Assembly (NCBI RefSeq): GCF_001949145.1
Contig: NW_019091387.1
Coordinates: 984,267 to 1,048,266, forward strand
Origin: Acanthaster planci
Taxonomy: Eukaryota; Echinodermata; Asteroidea; Valvatida; Acanthasteridae
Direction: 5' to 3'
DNA: 64,000 nucleotides
Both the position numbers and the translations under genes were made by a program. Of this stretch, positions 24,801 to 34,920 are shown piece by piece. A model generated the notes under the pieces. That model made no database searches and was not told the DNA's origin. It saw only the letters and a program-made list of their open reading frames with translations. Every line of letters starts with the position of its first letter. Position 1 is the stretch's first letter.

Positions 24801-26260
24801 GTGATGTAGGATTTGCCCAATCTTTATTCCTGGCTAACTTCGCTGAAGTCGCCCCAAGCGCAGCCATACTGCTGTCCGTATAGCCAAGTCAACATCCCAC
24901 TCGAGAGTGTACAAGAAAAGTACATGTATAACAACCCGCGCCCAAAAGTAATACAATCGGGCCAACAAATATCTACAGAACGATTTGTCACGTGCAGGGC
25001 CGACCCAAAATCACGCCCTGATCACTTGTAGAGTTTGAATGTTACATTTACAACTTACTGATAATGGGGAATCCCCAGCACACTACATTACCAAAACCTG
25101 TTTTATCTTTTTGGAGTCGACCCAAATCCGACTTGTCTCATATTTCAGCACGGGCAGCTAACGCTTTCGGGGCGAGTTAAGACCATCTGAAACCCTTTGG
25201 CTATATGCATGAAATCCTTATGTAAAGACGGTCCTTTTTCTCCCTGATCATTCTTACCAAGTTACTCTTCTGCCTGCCTTTTATTGTTCAGTCTTTATTT
25301 TCTATATTGGCTGTGATCGTGCAGGACATCAATTCTGTTGTCAAGACAAAAAGGTGTAAGTTTGACAAAAGTTTTAATATAATCATTCCCGAGCTGTCAG
25401 AAAAATATTCTCATTTAAAGTTATAAGAAAGAATCAGACGTAAATGTTTAAGGTCCACAGTTTAACCAATGGGATCTGGCAGTTTTTATTTTGAGAAATC
25501 AGATTTTCAACCTATTCCATTGAAATGTCCTTATTGCTGAGGTGAACATGCTAATGGTCATGTGTACTTTGCATTCTCTTCAACCTCACCAGACACTGTT
25601 CGCTTGGTGGGAGGTTCCAACAACTCCAGCGGTCGCGTGGAGGTGTACCGTAACAACACCTGGGGAAGCATTTGTGACAATGACTGGGACATCAACGACG
25701 CTGCTGTGGTCTGTCGTATGTTGGGCTTCCCCGGTGCAGAGGCCGCCAAAGCCGGTGCTTACTTCGGTCAGGGCAGTGGTCCTGTCCACATGGACGGTGT
25801 GGCGTGCACTGGATCAGAGGGCAACTTCGGTGACTGCCCATCTTCGTGCTGGAAGGAGCCCCAATGCAGCCACAGTCAAGATGCCTGTGTCATCTGTCAA
25901 AGTGGTAAGAACAATCTCATTAACACTAGCAGCTAATTAGGTCGATGTGGTACAGATACTTTGCTGTGGCTTGCCTTCACACACAAATCTATGATAGTGG
26001 CGGCAGCCTTTACTCATTGGTTTGTTTTTAATTTTGAGCCGCAGGCAAGTAATATAGACACGACTTTAGCCCCAGTCCAGGTCAAGTTTCGCCACTTCCC
26101 CAAGTTTCTCTAAAATTAAAATTCAGAGGATCACTACACTCAAAGTCATCAAATTTTTCTTTTAATTTTTATCGAAAAAGAATTGTTTTGAGTTTTGTGC
26201 CCCATTTTAACCTATTCTTATTCTTTTCTGATATTCTGTGGCTATATCATTTCAGGCTAA
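18865..26260 (+). CDS. Discoidin-SRCR-SRCR secreted protein, copy 2 (complete, 401 aa)
   Basis: Exons: 18865-18916, 19534-19590, 21254-21370, 22219-22418, 23396-23528, 24088-24417, 25593-25904 and 26256-26260; all junctions are GT-AG and the phases agree. Exon 1 is a signal peptide (MTAPPYILTALAVIVLIG). Exon 2 is a Pro/Arg-containing linker (TCFSHPIDTGPG). Exons 3-5 form the F5/8 type C domain from PCVSGPLGMESG to LEVLGC. Exon 6 is SRCR1 and exon 7 is SRCR2. Exon 8 gives the last two bases of Gly and TAA. N-glycosylation sequons occur in discoidin (NVT), SRCR1 (NSS) and SRCR2 (NSS, NNT). Oddities: exon 4 is one codon shorter than in copies 1, 3 and 4; SRCR2 has an extra cysteine (DACVIC where others have AGVIC or VGVIC); SRCR1 has LSDRVEIY instead of LSGRVEIY. 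The protein is probably secreted, with surface or pathogen recognition inferred from the domains only. Confidence 0.92.
22604..22779. mobile_element. MITE-like palindromic element in intron 4 of copy 2
   Basis: A 176-bp imperfect palindrome. The left end TACGGGCGTTCCCCAATAG pairs with the right end CTATTGTGAATCGCCCGTA. Further in, GTTTGCCTCCAA and GCAACGCGTT pair with TTGGAGGCGC and AACGCGTTGC, with TCTGTCGGCCC and GGGTCGACAGA near the centre. It starts with TA and ends with TA. The class is not identified. Confidence 0.65.
22841..23193 (+). repeat. Direct repeat in intron 4 of copy 2
   Basis: GCCATTTCGCAGCAGAGAG, then GAGCGGGAAA, then TGCCTTATACGCTTCC occur at about 22841-22924 and again at about 23135-23193. 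The second copy lacks about 25 internal bases. The intervening sequence is unrelated. Confidence 0.6.
24525..24585 (+). repeat. tRNA-like SINE fossil after SRCR1 (copy 2)
   Basis: A sequence with a relic of a pol III A box (CAGAGCACCG) and a B-box-like GCAGGTTCAGATCTC lies about 110 bases after the SRCR1 donor. The matching positions in the other genes are about 2446-2510, 40180-40245 and 53705-53765. It is a decayed tRNA-derived element, not a tRNA gene. Confidence 0.5.
24636..25090. mobile_element. Non-autonomous DNA transposon, about 455 bp (copy 1 of 2)
   Basis: Homologous along its length to 60675-61117. Both start with GCGGTCCGGCCCCCGACCGATCG or close variants and share AATCAAGTCAGGAAAAA, CCAATATTTATT, CCCCAAGC and ATCACGCCCTG. 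They end GGGAATYCCCAG followed by CTACATTA. The end CTACATTA is the reverse complement of TAATGTAG at the start of the better copy, so short terminal inverted repeats are likely. There is no coding capacity. It sits in intron 6 of SRCR copy 2. Confidence 0.7.
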
Positions 26261-28000
26261 AGATAAGTGCATTTCTTCAGAGTTCAACGTCCTGTTCAAC
26301 GTGGGACTATTTTTGAAGTGTATGCAGTTTGCATGTTTAGACTGTGCGTTGAATTTATTCAAGCCTACAATGTTTTGGACGTTTTAAATATCTCCTCCCG
26401 AAAACATGGTATAACAATTTTAGTGTAAACTTTATTGATGAATCCAGAGTCTGTATTGAGCTAAAATGTTCTTCCAGAGAATAATTTTACCGTCATTTAA
26501 CCACGGTTTTAATTAAATCAGTGGGCTTTCTCTGGTTAGGACCAATCTCAATTTTTGAAAAGACGTAATTGTTGCTTACGTATATGAGGTTCATCGCTAT
26601 ACATTAATCACAAGCTGTTTAACATTCCATTAAGTTTGCTCATTCTACATTAAAAAGTAAAACTTTTCGAATTTATTTCTGCTACCATGAGTACGAAAAG
26701 CACCTTTATGTGTTTACTGCTTTTCTTTATTTATTAAAATTTATTAACAAAATCATAGTTGTTTACCGTCTGAGATTAACAATAATTGCTGTTGGTTAAG
26801 TCCTACAGAGAAGCATCAATAACTCTTACACAATGTTGTAACAGTGTAATCTTTCGAGAGTGTCGTACAGATTTTTCTAAAAGTAACTGACCATGTATTA
26901 TTGGGTGAGTGCCACAGAGGGAGCTGTTTATACACAGAGTTGTGACGTGATTGTCTCAATCGTTGGAACCAAAATGGATGATTGTGCATTACTATACGTG
27001 AATAATTAGCACACAATCGCTGCATGGTGTTCCTGCTCACATAATGAATAGCCATTTTGGTCCAAAGTCTTAGTTGGCGCTAATTTCTCTATACACAAGC
27101 TGTTGACCCTCGTGTTTTGTTTTGTTTCGGGGGGGGTTGGGTTTTTTCCTCCAAGTTTGTAACCAGGGACAGTTACCCTAGCTAAACGTTGAGCTTTATT
27201 ACCATTATCACCATTGTTTATTATTGTTGTCAATTCGTTAGGCTACTTAGCTTTAGTATATCGTTGTTACATTTAAGTGACTGAATAAGTTCGACTTTAT
27301 AGCTTATAAACAGTTTTACAAGCTTTTTATTCGCAATGAAATTGCAACACCGAACCTTGTTATTTGAAACCTTGAAATGTAATTAATTTACAGTCTTAAC
27401 ACTCATGGCGTATTGTTTTATTCATTTTCCAGTGATTTGCCGTTTGTGGGGAACGATAGTTATATCTATGTCCGATCTTAGCATTTATGTCTACGACAAG
27501 TTATAAAAGCTCATTTTTTCTACAGTGGCTGAAAACATTGCCCCTCTCCCCATTTTCTGTAATCACGTGTAATATGTGAGTAATAAAAAAGACGTCTGAG
27601 CAATGACCAGGACATGTACGGTGCTTGAAATAGTTTGCAATCCAAAATTTAATGTGAAGAAAGCTATCCTAGAATATACATCTTTACATCTTACATATTC
27701 ATGACAAGATCGTCTGCTCTTTATAGTTTTGTCCAAATAAGTGTGTTCAACTAAAAATACAATTTTGAAGCCGCATCCCATATTTACTTTGTTTGTATCC
27801 AGCTACCTATATCTGCAAGCCCAAGGAAGTCCCTATGTGAAAATTAATAACATCCGTGCTGACTTAAAATACAAGAATTAGAAGAATAATTAGAAGAAAA
27901 GCTGGCAGTAAATTTGATATTGAACAGTCAGCGATTTCGGCTGTTAAATCTTATGAAACGAAAAGACAAAAGGTCTTCCTCCTTTCCTAAATAAAAATGA
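26261..28000. other. 3' flank of SRCR copy 2, nothing recognised
   Basis: AT-rich non-coding sequence following the TAA of copy 2. No clear polyadenylation signal, gene or transposon was identified. Confidence 0.5.
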
Positions 28001-28399
28001 AGCAAACCCAACCACACCATTAACGGAGAGGGGGCAGGAGAGCCATAGTTAACTATGAGGGACACTTATTGATTGCATTTGTCGTATTTTCGTTCTACAG
28101 CAAAAAGAATTTTCAATGTGTCTTCTGTAAATTCGACGTGATATTAGCGTGGCTAATATTTTCGGTTGGAAGTTCAAGGAAGGGGAACCACTCAGCAGTT
28201 GTAGGGAGGCCACTTCTTTATGCGTTTTCATTGCAGTCCCATTACCCCAACCCTTGCCTCACCCTTTCTGGACAGTGCTTTAACGCCGCACAGCCTTGAG
28301 CGCCCTCTTTCGTTAAGTGTGCCGTTTAAGAACAACAAGTTTTATCGCTTGAACAAGAACCATTTTCTTCATACGTGTCAAGAAAAATGACTCAGCGTT

Positions 28400-29990
28400 T
28401 ATCAGTTGAGGGCCATGCAAAAGAGGTACCATCGTCCTCAGATGAAGGTATTGGAAGAAGGGCATTTCCATTTCAAATGGGACTCAAACGAAGGAATATC
28501 GCCATTGCCGCTGGTGTGTTGGCAAAGTGTAACGGTATTAGCAGCCTTGGTAGTGGAAACAGGTGACGAGACACCTTTATCCCTAATGGGGTTTGCTCAG
28601 TGTTTCTTATCAGTGGCAAGGGCAAGGAAAGAGGTGAAAAGCTAAAATGATAAGATAGCAGAAAATGACTCTTTCGTTATGATTAAAGAAAATGAAGGCA
28701 GTGCTACGCCAGAGACATATGAAGGGACGCGACGCCTGGTCTAGTCATGGAATGTTTCACTGCATATTGGCTTAACACTTCACAGGGGCTTCTCTCTTAG
28801 TCGGTGTTCCTTGCATTGCTCCCTATTCTCCGATGTCTCGCCTTGGCTAGTGCAGGATATACCGGGTGGTCATTCAAATTCACTAGGGCCTCTCTCACAG
28901 ATCTCTCATCTCTCAGTCCCGTTTGTCACTTGGATATCAAAATAAGCTCATTTTATTTGCCCTTAATATGGTTTCAACTAAAACACTGCTTGCTCTATAG
29001 GCAATCCTCAAACAGTTTATTGCAGGTTATTATTCTCAGCAACGTGGCGGCGTTGTCCTTGATACAATTCAGATCATTTCCAAGAAGCGTTTGACAGAGA
29101 TCAAGGCAACATCTTGATGGCTATGTTTCTCAAAGCTTCTTCTGAATTGCGTTGCTGTGGATACATTGGTGAAGAAATGGAGGTCCTGGGGGTCCATCTC
29201 TTGAGCTCCGGGTGAGGGCGCACTTGTCAGTGACGGTAACATGCCTGCAAACGTATTGCACTGGCAAAAATGTCAGGGAATTTTTAGGTGACAATCGTGA
29301 ACTTCAGTAGGACACCATTTGTTTGATATGTTTTTATTTGAAAACAGAAAGACCCTCTATAAATTGATACCCTTTATACTGCTTTGTTTCTGCTTCTTCA
29401 GTGTTCAATATTGGAATGTGATTTTTGTGTTATGTCTTGGTTTAATTTATTTTTCTGTTTGTCCTTTCAAAATATACAACCACGGTTTCATTTTTTTAAA
29501 TATTTGAAGTAAACTGGCATTAACTAAACATTTAGAAAGGTTTTTTCATTAGTCTGACATGAGTGTACTAAAAAGGGCAAGCAGGCATGGGGGTGGGGTT
29601 CTACCCCAACTCAACCCGCCTAATATTTTGTAACAAGTACCCTCCAGCTTCCCTCATTAGAACCCAATGAACTCGGGACTTTTACGCACTACCACTTTTT
29701 AATATTGCACCCATCTTCAGCACTGAAGGGCTATGTCTGAGTCCAGCAGGAACGAGAGTGGGCGTGCTTTTACATAGCAATGACCTCTTCGTTCTGGTTA
29801 TGCTTTCTGTGTTTTGTTCGAGAACCCACGGTGTTTGCGCACCCATTTGTGCCCATTTAGCCCAGAACTCGGGCAATGTCTGTTTGAAATGAGCAATTTT
29901 TTCGTGGGTGTTGGTGCATGCATTTGCAAGGTGGGGAAGTTTCCCACAAGTCTGTCTCTTCTTTGTCAATGAGGGTGCACTTCAACTGGG
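28400..29990. repeat. Duplicated intergenic block, copy B
   Basis: Homologous to about 14900-16000 and 43900-45430 in the same orientation. Landmarks include GCAGCCTTGGTAG (28538; also near 14961), TCAGTGTTTCT, TCGGTGTTCCTTGCATTGCTCC, AAGCGTTTGACAGAGAT with GCAACATCTTGATGG, TCTTGAGCTCCGGGTGAGGG, and ACAAGTCTGTCTCTTCTTTG. Only fragments of degenerate translation are seen. Confidence 0.55.
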
Positions 29991-30338
29991 GACGGCTAGA
30001 CAGCATCGTCTTTTGTAAGATTTCCTCTGCTTTGAACAGCGCCGCCCATTTGCCTTATTTCCGACTTTCCGATTACTCCAGATATTACAATCAGTAACAA
30101 TGAATGGTCTTGGGGTTAATCGAAGTTTCTCCACTGGGTCAAAGGGAAATAAATTGTGGCAATACTTCGGAAGCAATCGAAATCCAACCACAATTTTCCC
30201 TTCGTTCACAGCATCCTAATATTGAGCCGGACTTGACTTAAGGCAATATACTGATGAAACATTTCCCTTAAGAGATCTTAAATTTCCATCCCTAAATACC
30301 TGAGAAATGACGGCCATTCCTAGTGGACGAGAGACCGT

Positions 30339-30395
30339 CACGTGATTTGTCTTATTTGAACGGTTTATAAGGCACTGGCTGGCTCCGCGTCACCT
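30339..30395 (+). promoter_or_regulatory. Possible relic promoter
   Basis: GTCACGTGAT with CACGTG at 30339-30344 and TTTATAA at 30364-30370 resemble the E-box/TATA pairing at 33169-33208 and 18692-18742. A fossil SRCR2 exon follows about 250 bases later, so this may be left over from a deleted gene copy. Confidence 0.3.
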
Positions 30396-30644
30396 CCACA
30401 ATACGGATGTTGTTACCAGTAGTCGTGAACAATGCATACTATAAACTGGCTCGAAAGGTGTTCGGAAAAAATGAAGTAAAATACTCGACAAAATCTTCAA
30501 AATGTGTTTCAGAGGAGTGGAGGGATAATGTCTCTCATTTTTTGGCGCAGGTATTTTCAGCGTCCATTCTCCTGTTCTAGTGGACTGGAAAAAGCATACA
30601 TTTATCCCCTGTTGACTCTCAGAACATGTTTCTCGACCGCAAAC

Positions 30645-30712
30645 AAGCAACGGTCCCGTGCACATGGACGGTGTGGCGTACACTCGATCAGGGGGCAGTG
30701 ACTTCAAACTAT
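30645..30712 (+). pseudogene. Fossil SRCR2 exon fragment
   Basis: About 60 bases (CATGGACGGTGTGGCGTRCACT core) match the middle of the SRCR2 exons, translating to GPVHMDGVAYTRSGGSDF against GPVHMDGVACTGSEGNF in intact copies. The conserved cysteine is changed to Tyr and no flanking exon sequence remains. It is the relic of a former gene copy between copies 2 and 3, or a fragment moved by conversion. Confidence 0.8.
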
Positions 30713-31436
30713 CTCAATCTACTGAGAAAAATGGAAAACTTAGGAACGTCACAATGTTGGTGTAAACATACCAATCTCACAGCAATATACTCGAATAACG
30801 AAAGGATTTACAATGCAATATTCCCTCCAAAGACCCATATCTGTCAGCAAGCCAGAGTCCATAACAGGAAAGGGAAACCATCATTCATGGAGGTCCCGAA
30901 TAGATCACAATCATTTGTATGACATCATGGGTCTGGTTTCCATTGCCTATCTACAGTGGTGAATGTTATGAAATGGCCGGATAGAAAAGAGTATACTGTC
31001 ATGACGAAGTCGTTACCGTTTGCATGAGGAGATGAACTTGGAAAAAAGTCGCCACTTTTTCAAACAGCATTTTATGACCAAATCTAATGCAGATAACTTG
31101 GTAAAATACTTTTTACAAAATCTATTTGAATCAAATTAGATTTGCATAGAATCCAATTACACTGCATTTATTTTATTTGACAAATTATTTATTTTAACAG
31201 ATTTATGCTCTGTAAAGGCAACAATGAGTTATGTGGGGCCAAACTAGTTTTACCGTTTCACTGGAACTACAGATAGCACTGGAACTATATAAAATATCAC
31301 GATTTTGCACGCGACAGCAATTTGCCTGAACCGTTTCTTAGGTTTCAGTTTTCAGGAAAAACCGATTTGAGGGGTATAAATGATCCTGAATTACAGTCTT
31401 TATTAGGCTACATGGTATAATTTTCAGCTGTTGTGT

Positions 31437-31510
31437 ATTAAAAATATATTTTGCGAAACTATATGCCTTAGCCTACTAAGGCATATAGTTTCGCAAAATA
31501 TATTTTTAAT
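31437..31510. repeat. Perfect 35-bp inverted repeat with 4-bp loop
   Basis: Arms 31437-31471 and 31476-31510 are exact reverse complements, separated by CCTA. The arms are AT-rich outside and end with TGCCTTAG at the loop. The match stops sharply at both outer ends. It could be a young palindromic insertion, a hairpin RNA source or an assembly artefact. Confidence 0.9.
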
Positions 31511-32054
31511 CGTTTCTCGGAGTTCATCTCTACAGATTGTTGGTTAATTGTAAAGGTGGCCAACTTCATTTGTAAATTTCTTGACAGTTTACTAGAAATT
31601 CGCCTCACGAGCAAGTACTTTTTAAAAATTAACTACAACTTCATAACACAAAAACGACTACTGAGCAATGGTATGAATGTTTACACTGAAAAAATGCAAC
31701 GAGAAGGAAAAGCAAATGAGCATAAGATGGCCCCCCCGCATTATTTCCATAGCAAACAAAATGCGTACCAGAGGAAGCAAGTTTGGATATGTTTAGGATG
31801 TCTTTAGGATGTCGCCAGGATGTCTTTAATAGGATATTTTTATCAACAGGAGTTCATGACAGTCGGTAGAGTCGGAGATCATCTGAATTTGCCGACTGTG
31901 CGCGTCTGTGTTTACGTCAGTCGAGATAAAGCGTTTCCACACGATTGCGTATCATCGAGGACCGTTCCGTCACAACTGTCAGTGTTTTTATGTCCATGTG
32001 AAAACTGAGCTTCAGCTTGAGTTAAAAAATACTTGTTAATGGATTAATTTTGTG

Positions 32055-32400
32055 TTAACAAATCGTCAAGAAGGAATGGTGTATGCTGAAGCTGTAGCAT
32101 TTTCTTCCCAACATAGAAAGGTAACGGTGTCCTAAATAAAGTCGAGCTATGAAGAGGTCAGTGAAAACGGGGCGTAGGGAATTAACTTCAGTAATGCCTT
32201 CTCCAAACCAAACACTGGTCCAGGGCACTGCCATGATATTGGAATCGGCGGGCTGTATTTGGTTGCATTTCCTCGTAATGTTAATCAACTTGCTCATATT
32301 TTCTACTAACACATGATCCGATGACAAATGACCTCGCAGAGTATCATTAGGCCATTGTGGGTGCAGAACAAATGGGTGGGTTTCTTGATTAACATTATAA
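32055..32400 (+). repeat. Upstream module, orphan copy
   Basis: Homologous to the module at 34125-34400 upstream of SRCR copy 3 and to 17930-18200 upstream of copy 2 (AGAAGGAATGGTG, TGAAGAGGTCAGTGAAAA, CCTTCTCCAAA, CTGGTCCAGGGCA, ACACATGATCCGATGAC, AGAGTATCAT). No SRCR signal exon follows it. Instead a promoter-like sequence and a short reading frame follow at 33.2-33.8 kb. Confidence 0.6.
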
Positions 32401-33168
32401 GGAAACGGAATAAACCCATGTGCATAATCTTTTTGTGTACTTCATCGCCTCGTGTGCGTTGGTCCGTGTGCTCGAATGCGTCATTGGGAAAAACAACACA
32501 TTTTTGGCTGACCTGTTTGAGGGTAATGGCTGTTTCGCGAAAACGGTATGTCTGAGTAACATAAGAATGAAACTGGTCACCAGCAGAAAAACTTTTGAAG
32601 GCTCAGCCCTATAGAGTGCGTTCAGTAGGCCTACTCAGTGTTTTCAATTGTGATTTTTTTTGGGGGGTGAAAGCAATCATTCTGCCCCTGTACTCAAATT
32701 AATAAAGTGTTAGCCTCTGTCATCCTTTCTAAGAGTAAAGCTCAAGTGCAGGCTCCTTTGGAGAGAAGAAAAGCATTCCAGACATGGAGGCTCTTAACTA
32801 TGAAAATCAAAATGTGTACGCACTGTGTTCATGGTGGCCTTAACTTTGCCTAGTTACACGTAGCAATGAGAGAGTTAACTTTTTACGGCGCAGAATTTTG
32901 TACAAACATTTGCTGAACACGTTTCATGAAACTTTTAGATGGTACACTTAAAGATTCAGCGCAGACATCATCCCTTACCGGATACCACAGTGTACTTGAG
33001 TCTTTCCAAAAACATACCAGCGTCCTTTTAAAAAAAACAGCAGCAGGTCTAAAACGATCTCATGACCAGGCGACAAAAACGGTTGTCCCCATTACAATTA
33101 GATGCCACATTGATATCACGTTGCGAAATGACTAGTGCCTGCCCCACAGTGTGTTCATGTCACCTTGT

Positions 33169-33232
33169 CACGTGATCGGTCTGGGCCAATTGAAAAGCAG
33201 TATTTAAGACAAAGATATGACAGGATCAGCTG
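33169..33232 (+). promoter_or_regulatory. Orphan promoter resembling the SRCR gene promoters
   Basis: CACGTG at 33169-33174 in the context GTCACGTGATC, CCAAT at 33186-33190, TATTTAAG at 33201-33208, and an initiator-like ATCAGC with the A at 33228. It matches the copy 2 layout (ACACGTGATC then GTATTTAAAG). Confidence 0.5.
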
Positions 33233-33356
33233 CTGAAACGTTTCGGGTTTTTTTAAAGTTACAGTTCGTATGAAGTTATTTGCGTATTTAAAATTAATAA
33301 ATATTGCTAATCATATTCTCCGCTGAGAATAAAGACACGAGAAGATTTTCCTCAAA

Positions 33357-33810
33357 ATGGCTCTGAAGACTATCGATCTCAGCAAACACACATGCGACCC
33401 CCAAGAACCCGTGCGATGGGTGATGCACCAGGTTGGTGAGCGTTGTACAACTTTCCGTGCAGCAAAGGGATGGGACTCTTATTTCGATTATTCGAGGCCT
33501 TCAGATGAGGACATTATAGGCAATTCATGAAAGGGCACATCAGTTGACGGTCGTGAAGTGGGTTTTTGATTTTTCAACACCAGGGGACGCACAGGGCCTG
33601 AGAATTAAACGCCTTAGATAAATTTTAATTTAAAAGACATACCGTACTCAGTGTCTAAAGAACAGATGCGTTCTGTATGGACCCCAGTTTCCATATGATC
33701 GTAACGATTGCCGACAGTACACAACGTGTCTTCGCGTAGATAACTACGGAAGAGACAATGAGTGTCGTCATTCGAGAAAGAGAGCAAGCAAAACGACGTC
33801 TGGAACTTGA
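33357..33810 (+). CDS. Possible small two-exon gene of unknown function
   Basis: An ATG at 33357 opens a 57-codon frame (to TGA 33528-33530) starting MALKTIDLSKHTCDPQEPVR, 150 bases after a promoter-like sequence. Downstream, 33652-33810 is an open frame with regularly placed cysteines: CLKNRC, then YDRNDC, YTTC and NYGRDNEC, followed by a basic tail RHSRKR and a stop. An acceptor-like CTCAG ends at 33651. A donor-like GTGATG at 33420 would join the two in phase 0 to give 73 residues with six cysteines. Another donor (GTGAGC) lies slightly downstream but is out of phase with the cysteine frame. No signal peptide and no family are recognised. It could be chance; the promoter similarity and cysteine spacing are the only support. 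Confidence 0.3.
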
Positions 33811-34124
33811 ATAAGAAATCATTTAAATTTATTTCTTTGCATCCTATTGCTTAGAGTTAAATCTGTATTTTTATTCGAAGCATTTCGCATGTGATCAGCT
33901 CTATCTCATTCGGTATAGGGGCAAAATGAGCAAAACAATGGTATCTTGAAGACAGTCCACTTTACTGACCTTTTTTCGTCAGTCGTAATAAAGCGTTTCT
34001 TTAAGATTGCTTACAATTGTGGACTTAGGCCGATACTGAGGTGATTTCTTTACGTTGATGTGAAATCTAGGTTTAACTTCAGTTCAAATCTGCTTGTTAA
34101 GAGGCACAGTTATTTTAAGGAACC

Positions 34125-34400
34125 TTCGAGAAGGAATAGTGCATTCTAAAGATACGGCATTTTCTTTACCAACTAGAAAGTGAACCCACTTACAAATAGT
34201 GTCGAACCACGCAGAGGTCAGCGAAAAGGGGGACGTGAACAAGTAATCAATACTCTCAAAAATAAGCTCTGGTCCCAGGCAGCTGGTGTGACATTGAAAT
34301 CGCAGAGGTTGTATTTGCTGGCATATTTTCTTGGTTATGTTTGATTATCAACTTTCTCATACTCTATTACAACACATGATCGGATGACGCCGGACCTCGA
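34125..34400 (+). repeat. Upstream module of SRCR copy 3
   Basis: Homologous to 17930-18200 and 32055-32400 (GAGAAGGAATAGTG, GCAGAGGTCAGCGAAAA, CTGGTCCCAGGCAGCTG, ATTGAAATCG, ACACATGATCGGATGAC, GAGTATCATCAGATCATG). It lies 0.5-0.8 kb upstream of the copy 3 signal exon. Confidence 0.6.
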
Positions 34401-34789
34401 AGAGTATCATCAGATCATGTGTACAAATTGTTCTCCCATCTCCTGTAAAACAAAGCAACGCACCCTCTCATTTGACGTCTGCGTGATATGAGTTTCATCA
34501 GATCATGTGGACGTATGGTAGTGTCATTTCGTTGCATTTAACTGGAACTGAATCTTATTCAATTACATCCTCTAATTCTTCAAGGCCAACCCTAGTGTTA
34601 CTAGATCAAGTTGTGTGTACTGTCTCAGGTCTCAATTCTTTGGAAGGTATAACAACTTGTATGCTATGCTTGGCCTTATTACCCGGTATTGTCAGATGCT
34701 TCCTTGTATCTTTGTAATATAAAGCATCTTGCTCACTCTACATACACAATGATATAATTCAAAGGTACTATACCTAGGCTTTTGAATGG

Positions 34790-34826
34790 TATTTAAGGCT
34801 GTAGGCTACGGTTGTTGACATCAGTG
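34790..34826 (+). promoter_or_regulatory. Core promoter of SRCR copy 3
   Basis: TATTTAAG at 34790-34797 and initiator TCAGTG with the A at 34823, 33 bp from the TATA start. The ATG at 34921 is 131 bp from the TATA box, against 130 in copy 2 and 131 in copy 5. The flanking GGCTGTAGGCTACGG parallels GCCGTAAGCGACGG in copy 2. Confidence 0.65.
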
Positions 34827-34920
34827 TTTTCGTCGATGTGACATACTTGTTCCTTGGTGCCACTGCACTGAACGGCTTTGGGAAAAGCTGTGTTATTCGG
34901 ACATCGCACTCATTTCCAGC

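Noticed and set aside
29682-29969. A 95-codon frame on the - strand with PEFWAKWAQ
   Set aside because: No recognisable domain; it sits in the duplicated intergenic block and is not preserved in the other copies.
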